Shown: piece after piece, positions 1-11,009 of the stretch | Position numbering within the stretch: position 1 is the stretch's first letter | Layout of the letters: each line of letters opens with the position of its first letter | From: Nematostella vectensis | Taxonomy: Eukaryota > Cnidaria > Anthozoa > Actiniaria > Edwardsiidae | NCBI RefSeq assembly: GCF_932526225.1 | Contig: NC_064046.1 | Location: 10,441,719-10,505,718, forward strand | DNA length: 64,000 nt | Direction: 5' to 3' | Program-made: the position numbers and the translations under genes | The notes under the pieces: generated by a model | Databases searched by the model: none | Seen by the model: the letters and a program-made list of their open reading frames with translations, nothing else | What the model was told of the DNA's origin: nothing

Positions 1-65
1 TAAAGTCTACTGACTGTATACAAAAGTTGGTTTGGTTCTTATTACCATGCCACCAACTGGCTTAC

Positions 66-3000
66 CGTTCGGAGTTGAACTATTCTAGCAATGACTGGAT
101 GGTCTTTGACAGATGCCTGCTGAGCTTTCAGACGCAGGTAAAATGCAATATTGATGCAGTAGCTACAAGGAACATTATTTAGCATTATTAATATATGGGA
201 TCCCTGGAGATACTAGTTGCCATAATGAAATATTAAGTCGTGGGAAATAATTTTAGTTGTTTGAAGGTTTTTGAAAATGTTTAAGGCTGGAGCTGTTATT
301 GTTAATTGAAAAATGTTTCATTTAAAAAAAAATTTTCTTTTTACATCAAAGGCAGGGAGTTCCTCTAAATACAGTAGATTGCAAACTATTTCAAATTTCA
401 TGGATTTTTGTGTGTGTCATCATAGCTGTCATCTCGCCTTAGGGGAAATCTTGAGAAAATACAGTGAATGTATCAGAAGCACTAAGATAGCTAATGCGGA
501 AGAATACAGTTAATGTATGGATATTTTGGAGAAAAATAGGCCTGAGAAAGTGTTCAAAATCTTGAGAAACCTGCCTAATGTGGGAGAGTTCACAACTATG
601 TGTCATTCAAATCCAGCCTTGTTTGTAGTTTAAAAAATGATGCAAAAAATATCAATAAGAAATTCACATACAGATATGCTACTCAAAATCAGATCAAATG
701 ATCAATATGGCAGGATCAACAAAATATTCTCAGGTACTAAGGCACTGAAAAAATAAACATCCTTCAAGTGTCACTTACGTTAAATATAACTTGTGTTTCA
801 ATTCGATGTATTTTGCACCCTGAAAAAAACAAAGTCTAATGTAATACATTACGTACTGTATGTTAAATTATTTAATCCAAAAAAGTACTATATATACCTC
901 ATCAGGAATGTGGCCTTGCTTCACCAAGTCAAGAAGAGGGTTGAGACAATCAACTATTTCTCTCAACTGAAGGGCAAGTACAATATAGCATTAGCAAACA
1001 TAGCAGGAAACAATGTTTCAAACTTATTTGTCCAAAAGAAAAACAAACAGAGGAGTGCATTAATACCTTTGTTTTCATTTCATTCAACAGCTCAAAGAGC
1101 TCTGGGGAATCTCTGGATAAAATCTAAAAAAAAAACACAGATTATTAAAAAAAGTAAATAGAAACTCTAATGGTGCATTCATACAGTGTTATACAGTAGA
1201 CATAAAAGTTAGCCCGCTATTTAACATGCATTATCAGTAGCCTGTAGTGGCAGTAGTGGCTATTTTCCTGTGTGTATTTAACTACACACTGTAAAGTCTT
1301 CTGTGTATCTATTAGAACAGACGCATGCAAAAATGAGAACTATTTGTTTTATACAACAATATTTTTTTTCACATTACAATCTAGTTTTTGGAGAGCACGT
1401 ATATGCTGATGCCAAGTGTGCATGCGTTCTCTTATAACACATGGTAACTCGACCAATCAGAGCGCAAGATTTATAAGTGTCATATAATAATATAAAAATA
1501 TTCTTTTAGTTTTGTACCTCCAGCTTCTGTTCCTTAGTCAGCTTTGTAAGGTCTAGTGCCACAGTCTTCTCATCCTGAGAGGCAGCCAAAAGTAAAATGT
1601 TAGCAAAGAAAGGCCAGGATAAATTAAAAGAGGATATTTAATGTATCAGACAGCCAGACAGACGACCAGACAGACAGACGACCAGACAGACAGACGACCA
1701 GACAGACAGATGACCAGACAGACAGACGACCAGACAGACAGACGACCAGACAGACAGACGACCAGCCAGAGAGACGACCAGACAGAGAGACGACCAGACA
1801 GATAGACGAACAGACAGACGAACAGACAGACAGATGACCAGACAGAGAGACGACCAGACAGATAGACGAACAGACAGACGAACAGACAGACAGATGACCA
1901 GACAGACAGAGAATATAAACACCAGCATACACTTTATAACTAACCTCTTGTAATTCCACTTCATCATCTTCTACAGGAGCACTCTGCAATAAAAAAGAAA
2001 TAATGATTTTCACTTGTCTCTAGTTAATAGCATCTGAGACAGCTACAAATACCTCTAGTGTTTAATACAGTAAAAAAGACTTGCCTCCTTTCTTTATCAA
2101 AGCCCCATCTCCAATAAACCCCCATGCCCTCTTATAGACAGAAAAGAAGTGTTTAAACCATAAAAAGGCAGAATTTAATGATTGAACCAAAAAGGAAAAA
2201 ACCAAAATAAACACAATTTAATTCTATTTTATTTCTTAAAATGTACAAAGGATGAAAATATATGTACCACAGTAATGTCAAAATCATCACCATCAAAAGC
2301 CATGTTGCTGCGCTATACATACCTCAGTAATGTCAAAATCATCATCATCAAAAGCCATGTTGATGCGCTATACGTACCTCAGTAATGTCAAAATCATCAT
2401 CATCAAAAGCCATGTTGATGAGCTATATGTACCTCAGTGATGTCAAAATCATCACCATCAAAAGCCATGTTGATGCACTATACGTACCTCAGTGATGTCA
2501 AAATCATCATCATCAAAAGCCATGTTGATGAGCTATATGTACCTCAGTAATGTCAAAATCATCATAATCAAAAGCCATGTTGATGCGCTATACGTACCTC
2601 AGTAATGTCAAAACCATCACCACCAAAAGCCATGTTGATGCGCTATACGTACCTCAGTGATGTCAAAACCATCACCATCAAAAGCCATGTTGATGCGCTA
2701 TACATACCTCAGTAATGTCAAAATCATCATCATCAAAAGCCATGTTGATGCGTTATACGTACCTCAGTAATGTCAAAATCATCATCATCAAAAGCCATGT
2801 TGATGCGCTATACATACCTCAGTAATGTCAAAACCATCACCATCAAAAGCCATGTTGATGCGCTATACCTCAGTAATGTCAAACCATTACCATCAAAAGC
2901 CATGTTGATGCGCTATACGTACCTCAGTAATGTCAAACCATCACCATTAAAAGCCATGTTGATGCGCTATACGTACCTCAGTAATGTCAAAATCATCATC

Positions 3001-5658
3001 ATCAAAAGCCATGTTAATGCGCTATGCGCACCTCAGTAATGTTAAAACCATCACCACCAAAAGCCATGTTGATGCCCTATACGTACCTCAGTAATGTCAA
3101 AACCATCATCATCAAAAGCCATGTTGATGCGCTATACGTACCTCAGTAATGTCAAAACCATCACCATCAAAAGCCATGTTGATGCGCTATACGTACCTCA
3201 GTAATGTCAAAACCATCACCATCAAAAGCCATGTTGATGCGCTATACGTACCTCAGTAATGTCAAAACCATCACCATCAAAAGCCATGTTGATGAGCTAT
3301 ACGTACCTCAGTGATGTCAAAATCATCATCATCAAAAGCCATGTTGATGCGCTATACGTACCTCAGTAATGTCAAAATCATCATCATCAAAAGCCATGTT
3401 GATGAGCTATACGTACCTCAGTGATGTCAAAATCATCATCATCAAAAGCCATGTTGATGCGCTATACGTACCTCAGTAATGTCAAAATCATCATCATCAA
3501 AAGCCATGTTGATGCGCTATACGTACCTCAGTAATGTCAAAATCATCATCATCAAAAGCCATGTTGATGCGCTATACGTACCTCAGTAATGTCAAAATCA
3601 TCATCATCAAAAGCCATGTTGATGCGCTATACGTACCTCAGTAATGTCAAAATCATCATCATCAAAAGCCATGTTGATGCGCTATACGTACCTCAGTAAT
3701 GTCAAAATCATCATCATCAAAAGCCATGTTGATGAGCTATACGTACCTCAGTAATGTCAAAATCATCATCATCAAAAGCCATGTTGATGCGCTTCTGTAG
3801 AGCAATTGCTTCCTCCTCCTCTTCCTTCTCCAGCGCCCAGGCTTCCTCCTCGGAGTCTAAAAAAGTGAGAAACACGTTTTATATTTAATCAACAGTACAG
3901 CCTTTTGCTTAATTCAGAGCTAAACTTTAGGGACTTTGTAAATGATCACATTAACCACTTGTTTTTTTAAATGGAACTAAAATCTTGATTGAAATAAAGT
4001 AACAAGCTGAAATAAATATTTGCAGAATGGCTAAAGAGATGCACTTTTAGCATCAATTTCTTACCAACTTCAATATCAGCATCCCCAACATCAGCATCAT
4101 AATAATTCTTCTTCTTCTTTCCCCAGGCTTTATCACTTGGTAGACCTGCAAGTAGAAGGCAAGTAAAGTTCAAAATGCATAAAGTAATTCAATAACTACA
4201 GTATAACTGAGGGAGTTTACCTTCAGTCTGACCATCATCATCTTCATCATCATCACCACCATCATCATCATCATCTTCAACATTGTCCTGCCATTAGATA
4301 AGAGACCAATTAAATACTAGGTAGCACTTCTAGTGAAAGGAATCTGACCATTGTTAATAGATTGAGAACAGCTTTACCAATATAAAAAGTTGTACAGAAA
4401 AAGTGATCAGAGTACATTGTTGTGGGCTGTTTACTAAGATCACTTTTGTTGCTTTTTTTGTTGTGTACACCTGTTTTAAATAAGGTTGCACTTAAGAATC
4501 AATGTGTCATAACCTGTGGTGTTTCATGAGCCCTGGTCTCTGGAAACCACTTGGATGTTTACAGGCAACAAGAATGCAAACCAAATCTGGATTCATCTTT
4601 ATTAATTTGATACCTATTTGATTATTAAAAATGTCATACCTCACTATCACCAAGTTCAAGCCCCATTACTTCTTCCTGCACCAGAAGATAATAAAAAATC
4701 AGAAAACACATTTTTGGAGGGTTATTCAGGATTTGAGACAAATTATAAAACAAACCTCTTCATCACTAGAATTATCAGAGTCACCATTGTCATCTGGATC
4801 TAAAAGAATCTACATGAATGTTTTTAGTAAATACTCAAGCCATTCACATTCAGAAGGACCTGTTATTATACCTTGTCGCGTTTAGAATGGAATTTACCAA
4901 CATCATCTTTGAAATAGTCTTCGGATTCCTAGAAAATAAATGACACAATATGTGTTTTTAAGAACAATTATATATGAAAGATGATGTAGTTTCAATTAAA
5001 AATACCTGAGGTGTTCAATCGCCAAAAGCAAAAATCAGTATTATTAATTAATTCTAATCGATGGTTATCTAATTGTATTTGCAATCAATAATAATTGATA
5101 GCAATCGGAAATAGTATGCAGATAATTGTATGTATCAATACAATCGATAAGACTTATTGGGAAAGCTCTTGCCAGCATCAATTATAATCGATCACAATCG
5201 ATATCAATAAATTAAGACAATAAATTTAACAATTTTCTTTGATACAGTTTATTGATTGGTTTTTCTGTATCGATTCTAATCGATTGAATACGCTGGATAA
5301 CAGTAGAAAGCTAGGCTACAGAATTCAAGGCCACATCCAAACTTATTTGAAGTCGCTCACAGTACAAAAAAAAAGATGAATTAATTTTTAGAAAGTTGTT
5401 TGAGCCTTACAGAATGCCTCGAGCACATAAGACACTTACTGGGTCTGGCTCAGAAATATCTGACTCTTCCTCGCTTTCCGCTTTCTTTTTTGGCTTTGCA
5501 CTTCTGTGGACGAGGTTTTACATGGAAGTTAGAGCAAGCTCAAAACAATCCCACGTGTGTAAATTCGATTCGAATTATAACCATAGATCATAATTTTGGC
5601 TTAAATGTATGGCTTAACAGTAAGACGACCTAATTACAAACCTTTTCGATCGTCCCAT
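66..5658 (-). CDS. UTP3: UTP3/SAS10 small-subunit processome protein, 5' part (exons 1-14; gene continues beyond the left edge)
   Basis: Sas10/UTP3 is a nucleolar factor for 18S rRNA maturation. Exons read on the minus strand with consistent phase: 5658-5642, 5503-5440, 4928-4898, 4799-4756, 4675-4640, 4287-4221, 4145-4065, 3856-3747, 1983-1945, 1574-1518, 1123-1067, 966-898, 819-779, 162-66. The N-terminus is MGRSKRS, followed by Asp/Glu-rich exons. Family hallmarks then follow in order: GKKKKNYYDADVG, EEEEAIALQKRINMAF, ILSRDSPELFELLNEM, LNPLLDLVKQGHIPDE and YCINIAFYLRLKAQQ. All align in order with what I remember of vertebrate UTP3, including the helical Sas10/Utp3 domain. The C-terminal Sas10 domain must lie left of position 66. 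Introns after exons 8 and 9 carry large tandem repeats. Individual acidic exons were assigned by splice sites and phase, so small boundary errors are possible; the identity is solid. Confidence 0.9.
1650..1912. repeat. Intronic GACAGACGACCA-type minisatellite
   Basis: This is an imperfect tandem array of 12-16-bp units built from cagacaga and cgaccaga words, in UTP3 intron 9 only about 30 bp from exon 9. It explains the long Ser/Val/Cys/Leu-rich open frames on the minus strand, which are not genes. Confidence 0.9.
2262..3790 (-). repeat. 55-bp minisatellite made of the end of UTP3 exon 8 plus its splice donor (~27 copies)
   Basis: Each 55-bp unit on the minus strand repeats the last ~39 coding bases of exon 8 (peptide NMAFDDDDFDITE), the donor ACTGAG|GTACGTATAG and a few bases of intron, then restarts. 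The unit is not a multiple of three. A splice to the second donor instead of the first reads into TGA after about ten codons. Nearly every copy keeps a GT after ACTGAG. Variation sits mainly in the Asp-codon run (atcatcatc versus accatcacc) and in one intron base (gcgcta versus gagcta). Confidence 0.93.
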
Positions 5659-5875
5659 TTCTATAGGTTTTACTTGTAGCTCTCGTGGAAAAGTAAACAA
5701 AGCCAAAATACCAAAAGTTCTACAAAATTTCCCAACCAGCGACGGCCATGTTGGAAAAGTGAGTTGTCGATCGGCGCATGCTCATTGCGGTATGTGCTTG
5801 CGGGGTCGTATTGTTTGTGAAATTTCCGCGGCATTTTTACCTGTATATTTCTAAGCCTTTTCAGAACTATAACCT
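5659..5875. promoter_or_regulatory. Divergent promoter between UTP3 and the membrane-protein gene
   Basis: The start codons of UTP3 (minus, 5658) and the right-hand gene (plus, 5876) are only 217 bp apart and point away from each other. The interval must hold both 5' UTRs and core promoters. No TATA box is evident. On the UTP3 side a short upstream ATG reading frame (nine codons, MAVAGWEIL then stop) lies near 5750 if the transcript starts above it. Confidence 0.65.
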
Positions 5876-8800
5876 ATGGTTTGGGAAATATGGCCAGTAG
5901 TCTTTAGACTGGTGAGTATGAGATTTTCATTATTCCCCATGTTATTAGTATATTAGCGCAATCTTATGTGACAGCGGTCTTTTGGTTCTTTATTTTATTC
6001 CCAGCTTGTGTGGACACCACTGTATGCGTTTTTAGTTGGTGCTGACGGCGATCACTGCTCACGATACCACTCAAGACTTGTCAGGAACGCTCTTAGAGAG
6101 GTGAATTAGATTTTTATTTACGAATTATTAGCTATACCATAACCAAAGGTACTTAAGCCTGACACATGCGTTTCACCCCCACCCCTCCCCTCCACACACA
6201 GAGACATTAAGAATTCATATCCGTCTATGTACACAATACTCTGCACGACACAGTAACATGCTCTGTATACTTTAGGTTAACTGTTGATCTCTTGAATAAG
6301 GGAAAGATTTTACCTCAAATCAACTAGAATTTAGAGCTGGTCAGAGGGAGACTAACAAAAAATGGAAGGGGGTTCAGTCATGATCATCGTCAAAAGCAGA
6401 GTTTTAACCCTAAGGGATAGCACTTTGGGTGTGGTCAACAGCAATCCCCCGCCCCCCCCCCCCCAAAAAAAAAAAACACATTAACCCTAACTCTAAGCAC
6501 TAAAAAGAAACACATTTTCAGTTTTCCTAAATTGCAGTTCTAAAAGTCGAGCTTGTTCTGACTACATTCATGTCCAGTTGTTATAAAGATGTGATGATCC
6601 ACTTGCATGAGACTCCCAAAGGGACAGCAGAAATGAAAAAAAAAATTAACACCCCCTATGGGATAGCAGTAGAATTTTATACCCTAAAAAATGGGACGAT
6701 CACCCCCAGCTACTTTTATGGAGAGCCCTCCCCACCTGGGTAAGCTGGTGTGTGGTTCTTATGTATCTAGTCAAAACTCCCTAGTTACTGTTTCTGTCTC
6801 ATTATTCCTAGCACTTCTTTCCTGCTTATGACCAACATAAGGTGGATGTACCACTGAGTTGTCTGCTGCATGAGACCCATGATGTGTTCATTCGCCATGA
6901 GATCAATAAAGAAGAGGAGCACGTGTCCCGCTGGACATGTAATTTCTGTGGCAAGGCCTTTTACAGTGAACACTACATTGACATGCACATGCAAAACCGA
7001 CACAAGGATTTCCTCATACAGGTATCTTTCGCTCTTTGCAGAACTACCAAGTGCACCCCTGGATTTTGCTATGGGAAAAGTTTAACAGCTGTATCTGAAT
7101 GTGTGCTTAAGTATTCTTAAAACTAGGACAGTCTGGCTTGAGTGCTTGTTTTCTAAAGAAAAGTTAATTCAAAATGCCCATTTTGTTATTTACCTAATAA
7201 CACTTTAATTTTCGCGGCTTCAAAATTCTGCAATTTTGAGATTGCAACATTTTCGTGACATTTTATTATCGCGATTTTCCTATTTTCGCAAAAACCAGAT
7301 CACTTTATTTCGCGATTTTGGGATAATAAAATCAAGCAAAACAAGTGGAATTAATTTGCTGTAATCATCAAAACTAAATTAATTTTTGCTTGGGCTAAAT
7401 TTAGTTTCATAAAAATCTATAAATACAAGATGACTAAATAGAAAAGGTGTTTTCATAAAGAAAACGGCCAATATTCCCCCAAAGGCTACTTGTGTACTCA
7501 CTTAATTTTTGCGCATCCTAATTTTTGCGACACTTAATTTTCGCAAATTGTTTAAAATTGCGAAATAAAAGTGATGCAAAGTTTAGTTGGTAACTTAACC
7601 AAGCCCACCATTTTTTGCTTCCATTTTTTTTTTCAAAATGCTCACTACTGGTAAAACAATGCTTGCCAAGGCCATTTACTATCCCTTTTTCTAAGCATGT
7701 TGTAATTGTGTGACTTCAGGAGTGTTTCAGATGTTAGGCATGATCAGGAAGCTACAAAATACCACAGTATCTACCTGTGGTTTGCTCAAATGCAGTCTAC
7801 TCAACATGAATTAAGACATTGCTACAGTATTTCTTTAAAATAAAAAAATATATTACCCACACCACTTCGTAACCAAAAAACGTTTTTCTGTAATTGCCAA
7901 ACTTGCCTCCCTGGTGCACAAATGACTGAGTATCAATTTTCAGCAAATCTTTTTTATGCCCCAGCACAGTACCTTGATGTGCAATAATAATATGCTCATC
8001 TTTTTTACCTAATACATCTATAATACCTCCAGGATTCATCAGTTTGTCTGGCAGACTACTGTGATGTGTTCAGATGTGTCGTCTTGAATGACCAAAAGAA
8101 GGAGTGGTTCTGGGAGAGAGCACTTTGCAAGCATGAGAAGATGGCTGCCTTGAAACGGCGCTGTGAGGTCAATAATTGTTTAAAGGGCCAGGACTTTTTT
8201 AAAAGTCTTTATTTTAATATAAACTTGGTAGCTGTGCACAGTGATGAATATCTTGTGTTAAAGCTCACATTTTCATCTTGTTTATATTTTTTATGCTGTG
8301 ATAAAACAGTGCCTCTTGCCTGATACTGCCTCCATTAGTTAAAAGAACAAATTTGTGAGTAAAAGAACGCTAAAAGATTATTGATGTAAGATGAAATACT
8401 AAATTTGTTACCGTTTAATCCTATTTGATAAGGAAATCAAGGATTTGGTCGTTAATATTAGGAAATACTTTGAAGTATTGTAATTTTATATTCTAGGAGA
8501 GGGAGTTCGCAAGTATACAATGTATTAATAATGTTTATTAATGTAACGTAACATAACGTAATGTCATACAATGATGTAGTGTACAGTGTGATTGAATTTC
8601 CTGTGTATTTTATTCTCTTTTTCGATTTTTTTTCTCTCAGGTATTGATGCATGGCTGTATGCCAGTTGCAAATGGTACATCTGATACTCCTTACAAGGTT
8701 TATGGTGAGTTTGTACTGTTAAATTGAAAGTAATATGGATTCTACCAAGCTATAGTACAGCCTGGAAGAAACTTAACATCGTTGCGCACGTTGTTTGTGT

Positions 8801-10801
8801 GTAGTTTGAGTTTAGTGCATGCACGGATTTTGCGTGTAAAACCCTGAGTGTACTACACGATCGGTGCGTGTAGTTTTCCTTTGTTATGCAGGAATGTTGG
8901 CTATTGTTCGTTCGAATTTTTAATTCAGGGAGAACTATTGATAATGCCGAAAATACTTTGATACTAAAGCCACATGAAACAAAGACGTTTTAGTACAACA
9001 TGTATGCATTAAATTAACCGGGCACGTTGTTCGTATTCTCGGCTTGCATATGACAAAACTAATAGACTGTTTTACCGATTGCGACGTTCTTTATAACAAA
9101 TTAAAGCTTAGATATAGGGGATTCTTTTTCGAGGGGTCTATTTGACGCGCGAGTAGAAAAACAAGAGAAAGCACTCATAGTTAAGGAGCCGCCGACATTA
9201 TTTTGCAAAAACAAGCGAAGATCAATCGTCACCTTGCTCTCCAGGCTGTACTGTATGTGCCATGCATCCTATGTCATATGAGAGGCATCTTAATAAACAA
9301 TTTTTATGAATAACCATCCATGGCCCCCACTCCCTATAAAAATCTCTAAGTAAACTTATTTTTATGTAGTAATAGCAAAAAAGGCGAACAAAGGCAGGGC
9401 ACTCACTCCTATTAGAAGCCTCTTAACTCTATTTACTTGTTGTAGTTCTATCTGTACTTGTTGAGAGAGCTGGCTAGGTCAAATAACTGCCTATTTGTTG
9501 TTTAGAAACTGTTTGGAGTAACGTCTGTTCACTGTTGACATGCAAAGATTATTGGAAGCCACCATATGAAGAGGTACATACATAATATGCACCTTTCTAA
9601 GGTACAAACTGTAGATAGCACCCACCATGGGAATTAGAATACTTAGCCCTGTTCACAGCACTTGTTGCATGTCCAGGCGTGTGTCGGCGGCGAGATAAAT
9701 TCAAAGAGAAAGTGATCTGTCACTCATGAATCATGTCTCATACCAACATCACAACATAGGCCGTAACTAACAGGTTTTTGAAAAATAGAAACGAGCGTTG
9801 TTTCACTCCCTATTTTATATAGATTCTAAGTACGAAGTTAGGTTCGGAGAGGGCTTGGGCTTGTCACAAACACTAAAGAGGCTATGGTTACACAGTACTG
9901 TTTAAATGTTTCAAAACTTGAAAACAACAATTGCTAGGATTTTTAGACAAGAGAAATAGAAATATAACAAGAGGCAACTAAAAGGGATTTCGCTAACTCA
10001 GAAGGCAGGACACATTTCGGATTATAAGGTTAGAAATATTTTAATCGCTGAGTTCAATATTCAACATAAATTGAGGATTCATTTTAGTTTATTTTATAAA
10101 GAAATCGCTGACAAATTCTCCTAATTCCCATGCACCCACCATATGAATCAGTGTGTAATATTCACCTCACCAAGGATTACCGTGGGTATATATAGATCGC
10201 ACCAAACAGGCCCATTTCAAGGGTTTTGAGTTGTTTTAATTATGCAGAGCTTCCAGTCCTGTTTGGTGGCTTGTCTATCCCCCCCCCCCCCCCCCCCCTA
10301 CCCCAACCTTCCTAATTTTATTTCTTGGATTTATTTGCGGAAAATGGGATGGTTGCATGGCATACTTTCTAGCTACTGTGTTACCACTTTCTTGAACTTT
10401 TCTTCACAGTATCTTTTAAATTCCCCCAGCCCCAACCCCACCATCATACAAGATATGAGGGTCAGGCATTTTGGGGGATTGAACGTTTTTAAGGGGGGGG
10501 GGTGTATTTAGGATTGTGCTTTCATACTTCAAGGCTTGTTTTTTTTGTTTTCATGATCCTATGTTTTCGCACAAATCAGAAGAGAATTTAGTCATGGTTT
10601 TGTTGAGTGTACCTTTTCATTTTTAAAAAGGACAAGGGTTAGGGATAAGGATAGTTGATTCAGGAAAGTGACTACTGTTGTTTACTTTATTTGCCTGTTT
10701 TCCAGATGCCAACATGGAGGATTATTGTCTATGCGGTCTTTAGCCCTTTTTTCGTCATGGCACTTATTGTGTACTACTACTGCGTCTGGGAGTACTACTA
10801 G
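5876..10801 (+). CDS. Small single-pass membrane protein with one C2H2 zinc-finger motif (seven exons)
   Basis: Exons 5876-5911, 6005-6100, 6812-7021, 8033-8167, 8641-8704, 9506-9573 and 10706-10801 join in phase into ~233 residues. The start MVWEIWPVVFRLLVWTPLYA is hydrophobic like a signal peptide or anchor. The region around residues 85-107 has a C2H2 pattern (WTCNFCGKAF with HMQNRH). Exon 4 is Cys-rich (CLADYCDVFRC). The last exon encodes a transmembrane segment (IIVYAVFSPFFVMALIVYYYC) and ends EYY-stop. If the N-terminus is a cleaved signal, the finger would face the secretory lumen, which is unusual for a C2H2 motif. The stop codon overlaps a possible donor (TA|GTAAGT), so another C-terminus is conceivable. 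I do not recognise a named family; the exon chain is well supported by phase. Confidence 0.78.
6361..6740. repeat. Dispersed repeat in intron 2 (CCCTAAGGGATAGCACTTTGGG family)
   Basis: The word taagggatagcactttgggt followed by gtggtca recurs nearly unchanged at 44889-44920. Here a degenerate internal repeat, ccctatgggatagcag, follows near 6653. It also contains a C/A homopolymer at 6446-6476. It looks like an old copy of an unclassified repeat. Confidence 0.55.
7190..7585. mobile_element. Inverted-repeat element (MITE-like) in intron 3
   Basis: The ends cactttaattttcgc (7202) and gcgaaataaaagtgat (7560) are approximate inverted repeats. The interior is rich in ttttcgcga/tcgcgaaaa words facing inward, as in many MITEs with subterminal repeats. 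No coding capacity and no clear target duplication were seen. Confidence 0.5.
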
Positions 10802-11009
10802 TAAGTCCACTCAACTAATAACTCAGTGAACATTATATTACATATATACACACACAAGTAGAGGGTTCGTAGATATTAAGGAGTTCTAGAGTGAATTTTT
10901 AGTGTTCTCATTGCTATTCTTGTGTCCTAGTACTACTATATATAAGCCACCACCGGTCCTCATATTTATATTACACCATTGCCTATAGCGATCTCATTCA
11001 TAAAGGACA

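Noticed and set aside
1624-2013. Minus-strand frames rich in Ser, Val, Cys and Leu
   Set aside because: Translation of the GACAGACGACCA minisatellite; the only real coding here is the 39-bp UTP3 exon 9.
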